64,000 nt of DNA from Lithospermum erythrorhizon (GCA_019722365.1 JADFUC010001962.1:62001-126000), one strand, 5' to 3'; positions 24,420 to 36,950 are shown, numbered from the stretch's first letter. Numbers and translations: made by a program. The notes: generated by a model from the sequence alone, not told the origin.

Positions 24420-27230
24420 AGCATTTTGACACATTATACTCTTGACATACGCTTAAATGGCCAAGTTGACTACGAGCTGCTACGCACTCTATGTATTCGG
24501 CCTCGGCCGTTAGAGGGCTCGCGAATTTTTCTTTTTGCTAAACCAGATATTAGGTTATTTTTCCAGAAAGAGCGTCCGCCCCGGATATTACTCTTCGCAT
24601 CTTATTTTGTGATCGGCGGCGTCGCAATCCTACCAATGAATTAATAGTATCAAAAGCATAAAATAGTCCGTAGTTCGGCGTACCATTTTACATATTTGAT
24701 GATTTCTTTTAGCTTAGTTCAAATGACTCTTTGGGATGCGGTTGGCTTGACCTGGCTCAGCTGAGGTAGGAAATGTCGGAGACGGCTTGAGGTGTGAGAT
24801 ATAATAGACTCCCTTATCATACTCTATAATTAAGCATGTCCTTTAGGCTTCCCGTATCAACATAACTGATTTTTCGCGAGTTGCATTTGGTGTCCTTTTT
24901 GACTTGGTATTTTCGGTCAAATTTTTTAACAAGATTCTTAGCATATTCGTTTGAGATATAAAATGCATCCACTTCACTCTACTTTACTTGAAATCCAAAA
25001 TAATTCAAGCTATATACAGTACTTTCGTTTCGAACTCCGATTCCATTTGTTGAACAAATTTTTTGCACTAGTTGAACAATCCTCAAAGATTATATATCAA
25101 CATAAATTTGTGCAACTATCAAATTTACTTTTTCATGCTTGATAAACAAGGTCTTATCGGTTCCTCCTCTTGTGTATCCTTTCGTCAGCCAGTCTTTGGG
25201 TGAGTCTACTGACACGAGGAGCTTGCTTGAGACCATACAGTGCTTTCTTGATCATTCACATGTTGGGGACATCATCGTGTGAATCCGCTTGGCCAGTTAA
25301 TGAACTTAACTTCGCCAACCCACCGTTTAGGAGCAGCTCTTGCGTCCATCGATCTGGTTTAAACCGTAAATGCAATTTACGCTAAAGGAAGCGGTCGTAT
25401 GGCCACCTCCCCAGCACAACGACATGAGAAAAATGTTTCCTCAAAGAAGTCTACCTTCCACTTGTGAATATCCTTGTGCGGCTAGTCTTGCTTTTATTTG
25501 CAGTAACAACTTTGACCGTCGGATTTATTTTTGAAAATTCATTTTGTCCTGTCAGCGTTATGATCCGCTTTGGTCTTGGAACAAGTTCTCGCTGGCGTCA
25601 TTGCGTTGAAAGGCGAATCAATTCTCTTTGCGTGGCTATTATCCGATGTTCATCTTCGAGAGAGCTTCATCCAGCTCTTGGTTCGATTGTAGAAACCATG
25701 ATTTTGTCAAGTAGTCAACCATTTTTTCTATAGTGATTGGCTCTCTTTTCTTCGTATTTAGCAATTCCTTGATCCAATTGCCCCAATGGTAACTTTCTAT
25801 AGGATGGTCCTTTGGTCAATTAGCGAGAGGGCAATATAAGGTCGACTTTCATCCTGTGTCATTAACATTGTTGTTCCCATTATTTATTGTCATTGTTATC
25901 GTCTGAGTGTCTTTGGCAGTGTAAGCATCTTGATTCTTCTTGCGTCGTGAGGTTGCAACTCGCATGTCTAATGTCGCCGCGTGTAGACTCCATAACACGG
26001 TGGGGTTCTTTTGTTGTAAACTTGGAAAGCAGCGGCTTGTTTCTTGAGTACCCAAAGATTCCTTAAATGGCTTTTTTGACATCCGATTTACGCGCCGCTC
26101 TACCGATCATAGTATATAACCTGAGCTACCAAAAATAGCAAGAAATTGCACATTTGAAACTCTCCCCCTCCATGACCCCATAATTTGTGTTGTTTGTGCG
26201 GAACAATTAACTGATTATGAATGTGGCAAGCCGTGTTGATTGCCTCTGCCCCCGAGGAAATTTTAAATGTTCGCCCATTTGAAGCATGGCGCGTACCGTC
26301 TCTTGGATAGTTCGATTCTTCCTCTCTACTACACCATTTTGTTGTGGGGTTATGGGGGCTGAGAATTCATGAATAATTCCCTCACTTGTACAGAACTCAA
26401 GGAATTTAGCATTTTCAAATTCTTTTCCATGATCACTCCTGATTCTGACAACTGGTTGTTCCTTCTCATTTTGAACTTGTAGGATAGAGTTTTATAACTT
26501 CAAAGCGTGGCAATTTGTCCCTAAGAAAATGCACCCATATACCTAGAAAAATCATCCACACACATATACATACCTCTTTCCTCACTTATCTTTCAACTTG
26601 CGTAGGCGTTAAATCTGTGCATTAGTTAGTAGGTTGTTCAGCGTATTTGTAAACTTGGGCAATTTTGATGCACATTTTCCGACATGACATTCACCATTCT
26701 CTATATTTTTACTTCAAGTAAAGGGATCCTCGAATAGCTTCCTTCGTAACAATCTGCTGAATGTTTCTATAGTGAGTATGTCCCGATGCGTTTATTATAT
26801 AGTTCGGCGTCACAATGCTTTTACACTGCATTATTGCGCGAGCGGAGTTCGCGCCTCAACAGTGCTCCGATTGACCTCGTACCGTACATCGTACAGGTGT
26901 TTCACGGCAGGTCTTTGACAATACATCCTTTTCTACAGAAAGAAACCTTCATACCTTTGTCGCATAGTTGACTTATCTTTGATAAGTTGCCGTCAAATCT
27001 TTTTGTGAGTAGACATCAGTCAAGTGAAATTAGACCAAATTTAACATTTAAGCTACTTTTCCGATAATTTCCCCTTTTCCTCCGTCACCAAGGTCACATA
27101 ATCACCTTTCAAAAGAACAAATACTAGTAAGATATGCCTCATACGGTCATGTGTCTTGAGCATCCTTTATCGAAATACCAACTTGATGCGACTGATGTTT
27201 TCAAAGACACAGCAAACTCTTGACTAGGTG
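24420..27230 (-). pseudogene. SIRE-like Copia pol: integrase, reverse transcriptase, RNase H
   Basis: Minus-strand domains follow the Copia order, integrase before reverse transcriptase. The integrase core reads RIRSDHGKEFE (26450-26418) and then NGVVERKNRT (26340-26310). The start of reverse transcriptase lies at 25735-25400. ALYGLKQA-like sequence, then KGYTRGGTDKTLFIK (25190-25140), precedes VAQIYVD (25113-25096), the catalytic YVDD box with its second D lost to an indel. KSKRTPNATREK (24920-24880) and PKSH…AKR follow. RNase H reads STSGG…NNLIS…EAEYI across 24600-24470, in two frames. Many single-base indels break the frame. The sequence is SIRE/Maximus-like, and a functional product is ruled out as given. 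Confidence 0.8.
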
Positions 27231-28858
27231 TTTGCTTTACCATGACCCGTTGAGTTTGTGTTGATACTTGCCTCCTTTCGAAATCCATATAATTTGTAAC
27301 ACTAGGGGGCAATGCTGACCCTTCTTACCAGAAATATTTGCGATGCTCGTACTTTTCTTTTTGTCTATATCGCTGAATTTAGTCTTTCTCCGCATGCTTT
27401 GGCAACTTTGTGTCTGAACTCTCTGAACAAATTTAGTTTCTTGTCTTGGTTTTGACTTACTTCCTTCGTCATACCCAATTCCTGTGTTGTCACCTGAGCT
27501 CTTTCCAACCTTGAGTATCTCTTCCAGTATGTCCGTGCTTGAATTCATCATCTTTACTCCTTTATTCAGTGCATTCACTTGAGAATTTAAAAGTTGAATT
27601 TCCATAAATCTATTTCGTCCACGTTTTCTTAATTCCTCATTCTCAATCTTTAATTTGTTCCTCTCGACATCCACTTTGGTATAGATTGTAGTCAGCTCTT
27701 CCCATTTAGTGTACAATAATTTATAGTTTTCAAAGCACTTAACTTCTTAGTAATGTGCCGCCATCTTGGCTGGCGTAGTCATGTAAGTGCATCGGTATTG
27801 AGATGGCTCCGTGACTCGATTAGAAAGGCTACAAAGTTGCTATCTTGATACCTTGTCGCTTCTTGATTCATCATCACTCAACGTTGGAGTAATTTACGGA
27901 TTAACTTGAGATAGTTGGGACAACTACCTTGAATGTGCCCCAAGCCTTAGCATTCTGCATTAATTCCTTTGGACTTCTCGGATTGACTGTTGAAATTGCC
28001 TTGGTTCTTTGGTTCTTTCCATGTTATTATTTTACATCAAAGGCTGAGGAAGTGCCCTTACCAGCAGAAAGGTTTCTTGTTGAATCTTTTGAGGGGTCTT
28101 ATTGAAGTTCTTAGCGGCATATTTATAGTTTCTCCCAATCTTCATCATTTGCCATCCCTGCAGGGAGACTTTTAAACTTGATACCTTTCCTTTTACTTGT
28201 CTACTCGCTTCATTAAACTATCTCGAATGTGGCCAAGTTTCTATCGGTCATCCATGCTTATGAGGGTCAAATCTTGTGCTTCTTGATAGGCGGTTACGTT
28301 ATGAAGCAAATCTTTTTGGGTAATGTTAGAATTTTCCTACTTAATTTTTCTTGATCATAGAGTTAGCACAAATGACGACTTCATTGGCCGTATCCTTGGT
28401 TTGTTGTTATACATTGCTATAGACTACGTCCCCTCCTCCATTCTTAGAGTTTCAAATTTAGTAGTTATTTGAAGTCTGGAGCATTACATTACGCTTCAAA
28501 AGTTCCTGCGTATGGCAGGGTTTTGCGATATATATCCCGTACGATGCTTTTCTTCCGTACATATACTAATTGGCTTAAAACACATTTAGGTCCACACGCC
28601 TTGAAAATAGCATTCATAGCCTTATCATTTGCAAGTGCAAGGTCTTGTTCTTGAGGTCCAATCATCCTCTTTGGCGATGGGTGAGTACACGCCGTTGTTG
28701 ATAATAGGGCGATCCAATCCAGCGTCTAATTTCTCGAGTTCGTGTCAGTGATTTCGGGGAACTCTGATCATTCTTGCCTTCCGGTAGGCATAGTTAGTCG
28801 TCCAAGAACAAGTGAGTCGGGTTGTTGACCCTCCTTCTCTGAAATCCTCCATATATAT
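27231..28858 (-). pseudogene. SIRE-like Copia gag with coiled coil and zinc knuckle
   Basis: Minus-strand reading starts with a UBN2-type Gag segment: NDKAMNAIFKACGPK (28640-28595) and KFETLRMEEGT (28460-28425). KVTAYQEAQDLTLISMDD (28310-28250) is a hallmark of this Gag family. A decayed knuckle (CRMLRLGHIQGSCPNYLK, 27960-27900) follows, in which the second cysteine is lost. The longest open part (27716-27237, 159 codons) is a coiled coil rich in E, K and L, followed by MNSSTDILEEILKVGKSSGD and GIGYDEG, the usual end of SIRE Gag before pol. It is broken by several frameshifts. Confidence 0.75.
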
Positions 28859-28860
28859 AA

Positions 28861-28875
28861 GGTTCTGTGATACCA
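28861..28875 (-). other. primer binding site of the SIRE-like element
   Basis: GGTTCTGTGATACCA on the plus strand reads TGGTATCACAGAACC on the minus strand. That is the initiator tRNA-Met site TGGTATCAGAGCC with small changes. It lies four bases from the 5' LTR edge at 28880. Confidence 0.75.
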
Positions 28876-28879
28876 TTCT

Positions 28880-29564
28880 TGCTTGACGAGTGCGTCTACG
28901 ATCTGCGATTGAAAATGTGTAACCTTCCCGTAAAAACAATGTAATGAGACAGTATCATTGACTTCCAGGCAGCAGCAATGTGTAAAATAAACTCAAAAGT
29001 AAAAACACAGTTTGGTAACGATTTAGTGCAACGGCACCTACGTCACGGGAAAGCGGTTTGCCAGTGAAGAATTCGATATGATCAAGAATTACAAATAAGT
29101 GCACCGAATGCTCACGAATTCTCTTCGCTTTATTCTCCAATCGAGAATGTATAGCTGAGAAACCACGACTATAATACCGCATCATGGCCTTTATCGCTCT
29201 ATTCACAAGTAAGTGCCAAACTCTGATAATCTTAAAGCCAGAAATTATTTGTAACGAGATGTCCGCAGAGGCAGGTTGTACAATAACTAATAGGTTTACG
29301 TATCACTCCGTACATTGACCCTACACACTGCTAATCCTCACAAAAAGCTACGTAGCCCGATCTGATATCACATGATACAACATTTTTTCGCTCTCTTGTC
29401 TGGAAATGAAGCCATAATATAGTGTGAGCACGTCACAGCGTTATAGCAAATATTGCTATAAGCATAAACTTCCTTCTTGTACATAATAAATGAATCCTTT
29501 CCTTCTTACTGATAAATAAATGCTTGATTGATATACTTTATTTATTTTAGGCGTGTATCTTACA
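28880..29564 (-). repeat. 5' LTR of the SIRE-like Copia element
   Basis: This is the partner of 20565-21227. The left edge is TGCTTGACGAG, next to the primer binding site. The right edge is less clear (…ATCTTACA). The element between the outer LTR edges is 9.0 kb. Flanks TATTT (left) and TTTAG (right) do not form a clean 5-bp target duplication. The gypsy RNase H reading frame stops at one flank and resumes at the other, which supports insertion at this point. Confidence 0.75.
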
Positions 29565-29922
29565 TTTAGCGATTCTGAGTGGTACCCATAAGCCGTCGTC
29601 GTATCTTCTTGGATCCTCAAGATCCTCTTGAATATAGTATGATCTACGTGAAAGATCACATCGGCTCTTGAATGAATTTACTAACATCATCAGGGCGGTT
29701 GGTCGTGACTAGCGAAACACTTGACCAAGCTATAATGCACTAACGGCTAGTTAGGCGTTGAGAACTCGCCGGAGTCTTGGCGGTTTGCGTGGCTGTGCAA
29801 TCTTATCTGGTTAGGCAGACTGACCTACTCCCTTAAGTTCAAACTTTCCCTAAGGTTGGCTTTCATGATCCATAGAACTTCCGCTGCTTTTAATAGGCAT
29901 GTCATCCACATAGATCTCCGTG
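29565..29922 (-). pseudogene. Tat-like gypsy pol: end of reverse transcriptase to start of RNase H
   Basis: Minus-strand EIYVDDMPIKSSGS at 29918-29877 is the catalytic YVDD box followed by the (V/M)KS motif of Tat-type reverse transcriptase. The remaining 300 bases hold the connection to RNase H in broken frames. The block continues the gene at 18366-20564 across the SIRE insertion and the gene at 31806-32480 across the solo LTR insertion. No intact frame exceeds a few dozen codons. Confidence 0.7.
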
Positions 29923-31818
29923 TGTAACGACCGCTGGTCCCCGGTAATGCGAGTTAGGATCATGGCAACTGAATACGAGTCACCCAGTCGATGGATCGCT
30001 GACCTAAAAGACTTCAATTCATAATAATAATAATATGCTTCAATCCGTGAAATTGAACTTAATACATGCCATTAAAATCATCGTCAAACAAGTAATCACG
30101 CCTCAGCGTGAATAGTATGAAATACTCCAAAATCTGATTAATCTCGCCCAAGTCTCACAAACTGACATTTATATTAACCTCGAAAGCGTATATATACTCA
30201 CGTCATGTGATCAAAACACGCAGCAACTCCGACAAAGTGTTACAAAGATGAGGATTAGAAGAAGAAGGCGATGAGGATATCTAGCCCAGCGGCTATCTTT
30301 AGATGATAATGTTTCATTATTCGCCAAAAGGTGATATCGCGCGACGTCTCTTTAATCTACAAAATTACGGGGGGTCCCCGAATAAGAATTAATTTGAAAG
30401 CTCCTGAATATTATATAACGAAACATAATTAATAACACATATATGCGCATGTAAGCATATAGTGCGAACAGTATAGAATCCATCTCTCAAATAATCAATA
30501 ATACCGCTAACATAATCATGTCGAATAATCCAGTGAATAAACTATCGCTGCGCTTGCGTCGATAACATCGATTATATCGCACGTCTGACAATAACTGCAC
30601 TCGTACATTAAGAATTACAAAAAGCTTTAATAGAGGAAAAACAAATCATTCGTTACTCGCTTAATGACGAAGGCCAAACAAAATCTGGCTTCTCAGCCAC
30701 TTTGAGTAGGCGGGCACCGCAGGGGAGGGATCAATAACTTGAATAAAGTCAATGACAAATCACGTGATAATCTCTTATAAATTCGTATCTCGCGCTTTCG
30801 AATATCATAGCGGTGTATAACCATGCTGACGTAGCGAATCTCGATATCGCGTATCACGTATGTAAGCTCGTATAGTAAACTATACAGCTTACGTACCGCG
30901 ATATATAGGAAGGTTATGTCGTGATATAAATACTTTCGCTTTCGCCTAAGCCAAAGTCTACAACTTTTTTCCTACTGAACAACTACTGATATCTGCGCCT
31001 AAAGAACATAATAATAACAATTACTTATTTTAGTAACTTTAACTAACAACCGACTAGATTGGTGAACTACTCTTGAACTTATGAAAATTTATCGTTTATA
31101 ATATATTACTATATCCATTTAGACTTTTATTTATATATCAAACTCCAAACTATATTAATTATATCAAAATCCTAAATTGAATACTTTCTTTTATCCAAAA
31201 TCCCGTTACATAATTGAACTAAACTAACCCGTGATTCTATAAAATTTAGTTTATGTATATTATAAACAATCAATTTAGTACTTTCTTGACAAAAGAACTT
31301 AATTAGATAAATTTGTAGCCCTATAATCAATATACTGATGTTTAAACCATCTTAGACTATTAAATATGAACTCTAATGTCATTATGGATGAGTTTAGCTA
31401 ATTAAAATAACTTGACATAATTTTAAAACTAGTTATATAACGATAAAATAAAATATTTATACCTTTTCCTTCTTGAAACTTATTTAAAAACTCTAGAATT
31501 TATGATTTAAGAGAATAAGCACCAAATAAAAAGAAGAATTTAGGAAAAGGGGAGAGTATCTCGGCCAAGATAAGAAGGAGATAGAAGAAAATATTTTGTG
31601 ATAAGGATGGAGGTTTATTATTAATTAAGATTACTTAGCCTTAGAAGTAGCAGAGCTAGCACGAGGTGTTCCAAAAAGCCCAGCGTGAGGTGTGATTTAC
31701 AGCTTAATTGAGGAGGAAAAGGATGAGTAGTCTTGGCTATACAACATTGTAGTTTGAGTTTGTTTTAAGGAGAGCAATATTTAATTATTACTTGAATCAA
31801 AATTTCGGGTTATTTCAC
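29923..31818 (+). repeat. Tekay/Del-like solo LTR inserted in the gypsy reverse transcriptase
   Basis: It begins TGTAACGACCGCTGG and ends AATTTCGGGTTATTTCA, the TGTAACACCC…GGGT(G)TTACA form of Tekay-type chromovirus LTRs. It interrupts the gypsy reverse transcriptase between …IGRKM (31812 side) and EIYVDDM (29918 side), which fit together as one continuous family motif when the block is removed. CCGTG on the left and ACCAT on the right may be remains of a target duplication. At 1.9 kb with no internal genes it is a solo LTR. The plus orientation rests on the edges and on resemblance to 6212-8660. Confidence 0.6.
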
Positions 31819-32480
31819 CATCTTCCGGCCAATTTGGGTGGAGAACACCTTATTGACCATTCGTTGACACATGGGTCCCATGTGAAGCCGAGGCCATTTA
31901 CCTTCCCGGCTGATATGCTTGATACTTTCGATTATGAATGAAGTTTTCTCCCCTGGAGAGCATGTCAAAAAAGAATCCACCACGTTGCCTTTTGCATTGG
32001 AGTCTACCAGCCGGTCCATGTTGGGAAGAGGGTAGCAATCCTTCCGATAAGCGTCTTCCCCGTCAATTTATCAGCCTCATACCGGATGGCCTCGCGGCTT
32101 CTCTTCGAGAAGGTCAGCCTATACGTTTAATGGAGAAGCCTTGTGTGGATCCACATACAACCGGTGGACAACTTGCTCATTTGGATATACCGCAGCGCGT
32201 CCATTGTTCTCCACGAAATATATTGCGGTACTCCTGACGGCCGAATGAGCATTGCACAAGTACGCCCCCGAGTTGTACCCGATCTTGAATACGCCCGGAT
32301 CCCTTACGTGAATCGCGCTCCGGATCTGCTTGATGCGGTATCCCGCTGATTTCTCCTCATAGAACTGAAGAATTGTACATTCCGATCCCAAAGGTTCCTT
32401 TGGCCTTTTAGATGAGGATCTACTCACTTTGTGCCTTGATCGCAGCTTCACCCAGAAACCAATGGCATCACCCATAGCAC
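31806..32480 (-). pseudogene. Tat-like gypsy pol: N-terminal half of reverse transcriptase
   Basis: The minus strand reads VVHRLYVDPHKASPLNV (32180-32120), the 'HxLxVDP…PVKQ' entry of gypsy reverse transcriptase, and then a broken 'EAIRYEADKL'. A deletion then leads directly into DCYPLPNMDRLVDS (32030-31990). GEKTSFIIES (31955-31925) and CQRMVNKVFSTQIGRKM (31872-31820) follow. The order and spacing match the plant Tat group, but the segment with the 'GFIREV…NGKWRMCVDF' block is missing. The gene stops at the solo LTR and its catalytic YVDD box lies beyond it at 29900. Confidence 0.75.
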
Positions 32481-34560
32481 TTTTTTAGTTTGCCAGAATG
32501 TCTCATCCCATATGGAACTTCATCTTGATTGAATCAAGGAGACCTGACCTCAAGCTGTGATAGCCGGGTAAACTGTAATTTACCGTTGGGCTCGCTTCCG
32601 ACATGTCGCGATGGTGAACTCCGCACGTCGCCGTGGCTTTGTTGTGGATGTTTTCCGTGGTAACCATGAAGTTGGCCACTCTGTGAGGCTCGCGCGTAGC
32701 ATTTCAAACCCCGCTGAGAGGTATAGCGACCCAAGGCCGGATCTGCGCCGACTTATCCCTAACCCGAGTGGCGTCGAGGAAATAGGATGTGAAGCGGAGG
32801 AGATCATGAGGCGTTCTCAGGACCTCGAGAGTTGCGATCAGGTGTGATTACGCCGCTGAGGCATTGTCCCTCGAAAGTCTTTCTTGGAGAAAGGGCAGAT
32901 CCGCCCTTGTTGACACATCAGATATCTTTTAAATGCGCCCGTGCGCTCAGTGCGCTCGCCGTCCACAGATATGGCGTTTACTTTGCTTGTGATAATGGGA
33001 GGAGGACGCCCACAGGGACTCAGAGCGGCTACAAATTAAAGCGCTTGTTAACACTCTGCGTCTACTTGTGAACATACTCCTTCGGCCGCCCTCTCTATAG
33101 GTTTTTAATACGTATCTTGAGATGTACGCAGTAATCGTGCATATAATGAGCATTAGTCCTTGTGATATTAGCGTCTTTGCTTCGTATCCTTATCTTGAGA
33201 GGTGCTTAGCCGGAGGTAGGTAGCGACCAATTGTCTCGATCTCACAAATATCTTTCCCACAGAGGCGTTGAAGGGGATTTCGTATTCATCACTTACTGGC
33301 GGTTGAACCTTACCCGTGTCGGTCGATCCTGCCCAACCAATGATGGAAGGCCACTATACCAATCTGGCCTTCTTCTTTGGGATCACGGATGACATTTGAG
33401 ATTGGATGCCTTTCACGTGTTCCTCCGGGTCACATTTTCTGTGAAATTTGTGAAAAGAGAGGAAGCTTGTGCCGCAGGGAATAAGTTAGCTCACACGATC
33501 TCGATGTGAAGTGTGCTAATCAGCCAAGTTCCATTATTAGTTCTCTTTTTACGTTTGTCCAAACTAACGCTTTCGGTGAGGGCATCTATGTTCTTTTGAA
33601 ATGAGACTCACGACTTCGTTGCTTGAGCCGGCGCCTCGGTGTCGGAACCTAATGATGACTCTCACGGCTCGTCGAGGCTCGTTCGTCACGACCGAGGGGT
33701 ATGCGTGTAGTTTTCCTCGCTTGTCTTCGGACGAATGATGATACAATTAGATGCCATAGCAGGTGGGGAGCCACTCCTTTAGTTGTTCCCATAACACGCC
33801 CTTGATATACTCCTTGAGTCCTTGTATCGACCACTTCCATCTTTGGAGTGTGTGGCTTCCCCCACTCGGGTAGTGATCTTACAGACCCAGATGTTTATAG
33901 TTCTGAACATTTGGCGGAAATCAGGTTAATCGGCCGCGGTTGTTCAAGTTAAAGCATTACTCCTTGAGGGTGATCATTTTTCCATTGGATTAAATGCTTC
34001 TTGGTAAAGAGAATTAGTGACTTTAAAATTGATGCTCATTTCAGAGATTTCACGATGATGATGATCTGGTCGATTTGTTAGTGGATGGAAGTGAGACGGA
34101 TGGCAGTCTTCCGTGTTGTGCCGATATGCATTGGTCCAAATGGAAAAGCACAGAAACAAAGACTAGTTCTTGTTGCCCGGCCTCGGCGATCAAGTCGGTA
34201 AAAGATGCATTGAAATTTAGTTTACGTAAATGAAATTTGGATATCAAAGTGTACTTACTTGATTGGTTTCAAAATTTACCTTTATAGGGTACTTACCTTT
34301 GTTACGCTGGCGAGATTTACCTTTTCCGGCTCATTAAGGTTTTGGATAATTATGATCTTGATCGCTCGTAATTATCGATTGGTGGTCTTTAACCCGTTAG
34401 CAGGCTAACAGCTCTCCTACCATGAGACCGAGTTGGATGAAATTTCCCGACCCGTTGCGTAAGAGTTTGCCTACAGGCCGTCTGCGTAGCCCAGGTCCAT
34501 TTATTCGGTGATACCTGCTGAGTGCGGTCATTGCCGTGAGCCCGATCACTTTGGATGACC
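32481..34560 (-). other. upstream internal region of the gypsy element (gag/protease part), unresolved
   Basis: By position this should hold the Gag and protease of the Tat-like element. Open frames on both strands (for example 32534-32847 and 33564-33840) are short, and no zinc knuckle or DTGSS protease motif could be found. The stretch is CG-rich with many small words typical of indel damage. The assignment rests on order only. Confidence 0.35.
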
Positions 34561-35180
34561 CTTGACTGGCCCGTTACTCATGGGATTATCAATATACTAT
34601 ATAGTGTGAGCATTAACGATGGTAAGGAGGGAAGACTAAACATGTCCCCACAGGTAATTATTTAAGTATTTTGGTTAAATGTTATGTAGTTTGTCGATAT
34701 CGAAGTATGACAATGTCATGTTACATTCGAAATGGATCGTATAGAGTCTAAGGTTGTAGAATTGAGGGAGGAAAAGCCATGGATATGGCCTTGTTCAAAT
34801 CTTCATATGTCATAATGGAAGATCACTAATTTTCTCATTTGAATAATTAGTACAAATGTAAGTATTCCACATCTAAAAATTGGGAGCTCTCACCTCTACT
34901 CTCTTCCTATAAATAGACTCCTACCTTCTTAAGATAGAGGGATTGGTGAAAAAAATTAAAGGTATATATTATTAAAAGTCTTAGTAAATATTATTTCCAC
35001 CACTTAACCAAAGTAGGCATGAGAGACCCTTTCGGGGCACACCCTCCGATTGGGTTTTGCAGGTTGTCGTTGGGAGACGTGGTCGGGAAGTCAAAGAAGA
35101 CCCCATGACCTTCTTCTGAGTGCTGGATTGATTGACATATAAAATCGGAGAACTATTGTTCTTTAATTAAGCGCCATCAA
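34560..35180 (+). repeat. LTR-like promoter region with TATA box
   Basis: CTATAAATAG at 34907-34916 is a good TATA box. About 120 bases downstream, TTTCGGGGCACACCCTCCGA…TTTTGCAGGTTGTCG resembles the R/U5 part of plant Tat/Ogre LTRs. I could not pair it with a second copy or define its ends. It may be the outer LTR of the decayed gypsy element or of another one in plus orientation. Confidence 0.3.
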
Positions 35181-36822
35181 TTTTGCCTCAACACTTGTAG
35201 TATAGTCTGCGGCATCTTTATAGCGAATATGGCTAGGTCTACTCGTTCTTCGTGACATTACTTTGTGTCATATGATTGTTGGTTTACTATTTTGGAGACG
35301 TGAGATTTTGTATTTCATGTGATGTAACATTTATGGACTCCCTCATTATCGTCACATTTTACCTTTTACAACATTGATCGCGTTTATGGGCGTAGCAAAG
35401 CGAGGAAATTCGAACCAATAGTGCTAATTAATTGTAAGTAGGCATACTTTGGTATCGCTATTTGCATTTACATTTCTACATGTGTTGTTAATGTTGCTAG
35501 CATGGGACATTGGCAGAGAGAGAGTGAGTAGGTTTCTGAGCCAAGGTTAAGCCCGGTGTGTGGACACAACAGCTAATCTGATCTAATAGTTACTGTTGCG
35601 GACAACATTTAAGGTAGAAACGGTCTGTTTTTTATGCAGGTACTTTTTGGTGCATTTGATACATTCGAGTACATACTTGTACATCTCAAACATTTGGTTT
35701 TATCTATTCACTATATGTGCACATACATTGTAAGTTCATCACAGTGCGCTAGGAGAATTGATTGTATGAGTCGTTGTATATGTTATTCTACTTATCTCAT
35801 ATTTCAGGAGGATTCAAGTCAAGGTGGACATTTATTAGAATTATGTCGTGAATCAAGAAGCTTCGGGATCTTCCCGAAAGTCAGAAAACTCAGAAACCGA
35901 GGGGCGTTAAAATGCTAGGAGTGAATTGAGAAAATAGAATTGGGGAACCTTCACAAAACTTTTAATGCGAGACTAGTTGTCTATTGAGAGTAAAGCGAGG
36001 TTTAGGTAGCATATTCTCCAGACAAATATCAACGAATACGAGCAAGCTTTCAAAACCAGTTGGCCTAAGAATACTCCGGTATTTTTTTTCCGCTATCATC
36101 AAATTATGAGAGAAGTCAGGAAAATGTCTTGATATTTTGTGTTTATTTTTTAATAGGGGATCGTAACCGCTCTTTTTGAGTGCGCGATTAAGGTGAAGCC
36201 TCGGGCGACCCGATGGCTTTCTGAGCCAGCGACAATCAAGTAAGCCTTGCTAGGCAACCATTGTGTTGACATCTGCAAAGTATTGGTGAAATCGAACTCA
36301 TATTATCTCGTAGTGCATGAAATTTCCTTCTTTCATAGAAGCTTGGTCATTCTTGGAGTAAATATTTTATCTTATAATTCTATTTTATGGTGTAGGCTTT
36401 AATTCTATTCTTCTCAGAAATAGAATAGTATGTCTTATTATTCTATAATCAATAGTGCATGTAGTTAGCCTATTCTTCTCATATAGTGATTTACACATCT
36501 AAGATGTAAGTTTAGCTCATCTGTTTTCTGTTTTCTCCAATATTGTGATATTTGTTGTGTGATTCTGCCTATGGATTTTCCAAAGACGTTCTTGGGATAC
36601 TAGGTTAAAAATTTTGTCTCTTTTATTTTATGAAGTTTACTTAATTTCTTGTTTTAGATTCACATTTGTTTCAGCAAATTTAATTTCATTATAACACTAA
36701 CAAAAAATGTTATGGTTAAAGTTTCATTTATACAATCAAACCATCAATTAAAAATAAAGGAAGGATGTATAGACTATAGTGCATGCCATGGGGCGATTAA
36801 TACTAGATACATTGTTTTCTCA
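35181..36822. other. gene-free region downstream of the bZIP gene
   Basis: This is AT-rich. The open frame 35634-35918 has a possible splice acceptor (TATTTCAG at 35802) before a charged stretch, but no family is recognised. On the minus strand the first 150 bases below 36823 are the expected 3' UTR and polyadenylation region of the bZIP gene, with TATTTTTAATTG and TATAAATGAAA as AT-rich signals. Nothing else could be assigned. Confidence 0.35.
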
Positions 36823-36950
36823 TTACTTAGCATGAATTCCCGGAAGAGCGAGAGATAAAGTAAGGTCTGGTTCGTTCATAATTTTTTGCCTTCCAAGATT
36901 GCGAAGTTCTATGATCTGCATAATTTCAACTTTGGTCTTTTCAATTTTCA
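36823..36950 (-). CDS. bZIP gene exon 4 (C-terminal tail)
   Basis: After the acceptor TTTTCTTGTAG the exon encodes KIEKTKVEIMQIIELRNLGR, then about 20 more residues including NEPDLTLSLALPG, and a TAA stop at 36825-36823. The first part extends the helix. DLTLSLALPG contains alternating leucines, as in EAR-type repression motifs, but this reading is inference. The acceptor's reverse complement is CACTACAAGAAAA, which imitates a transposon terminus. Confidence 0.75.
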
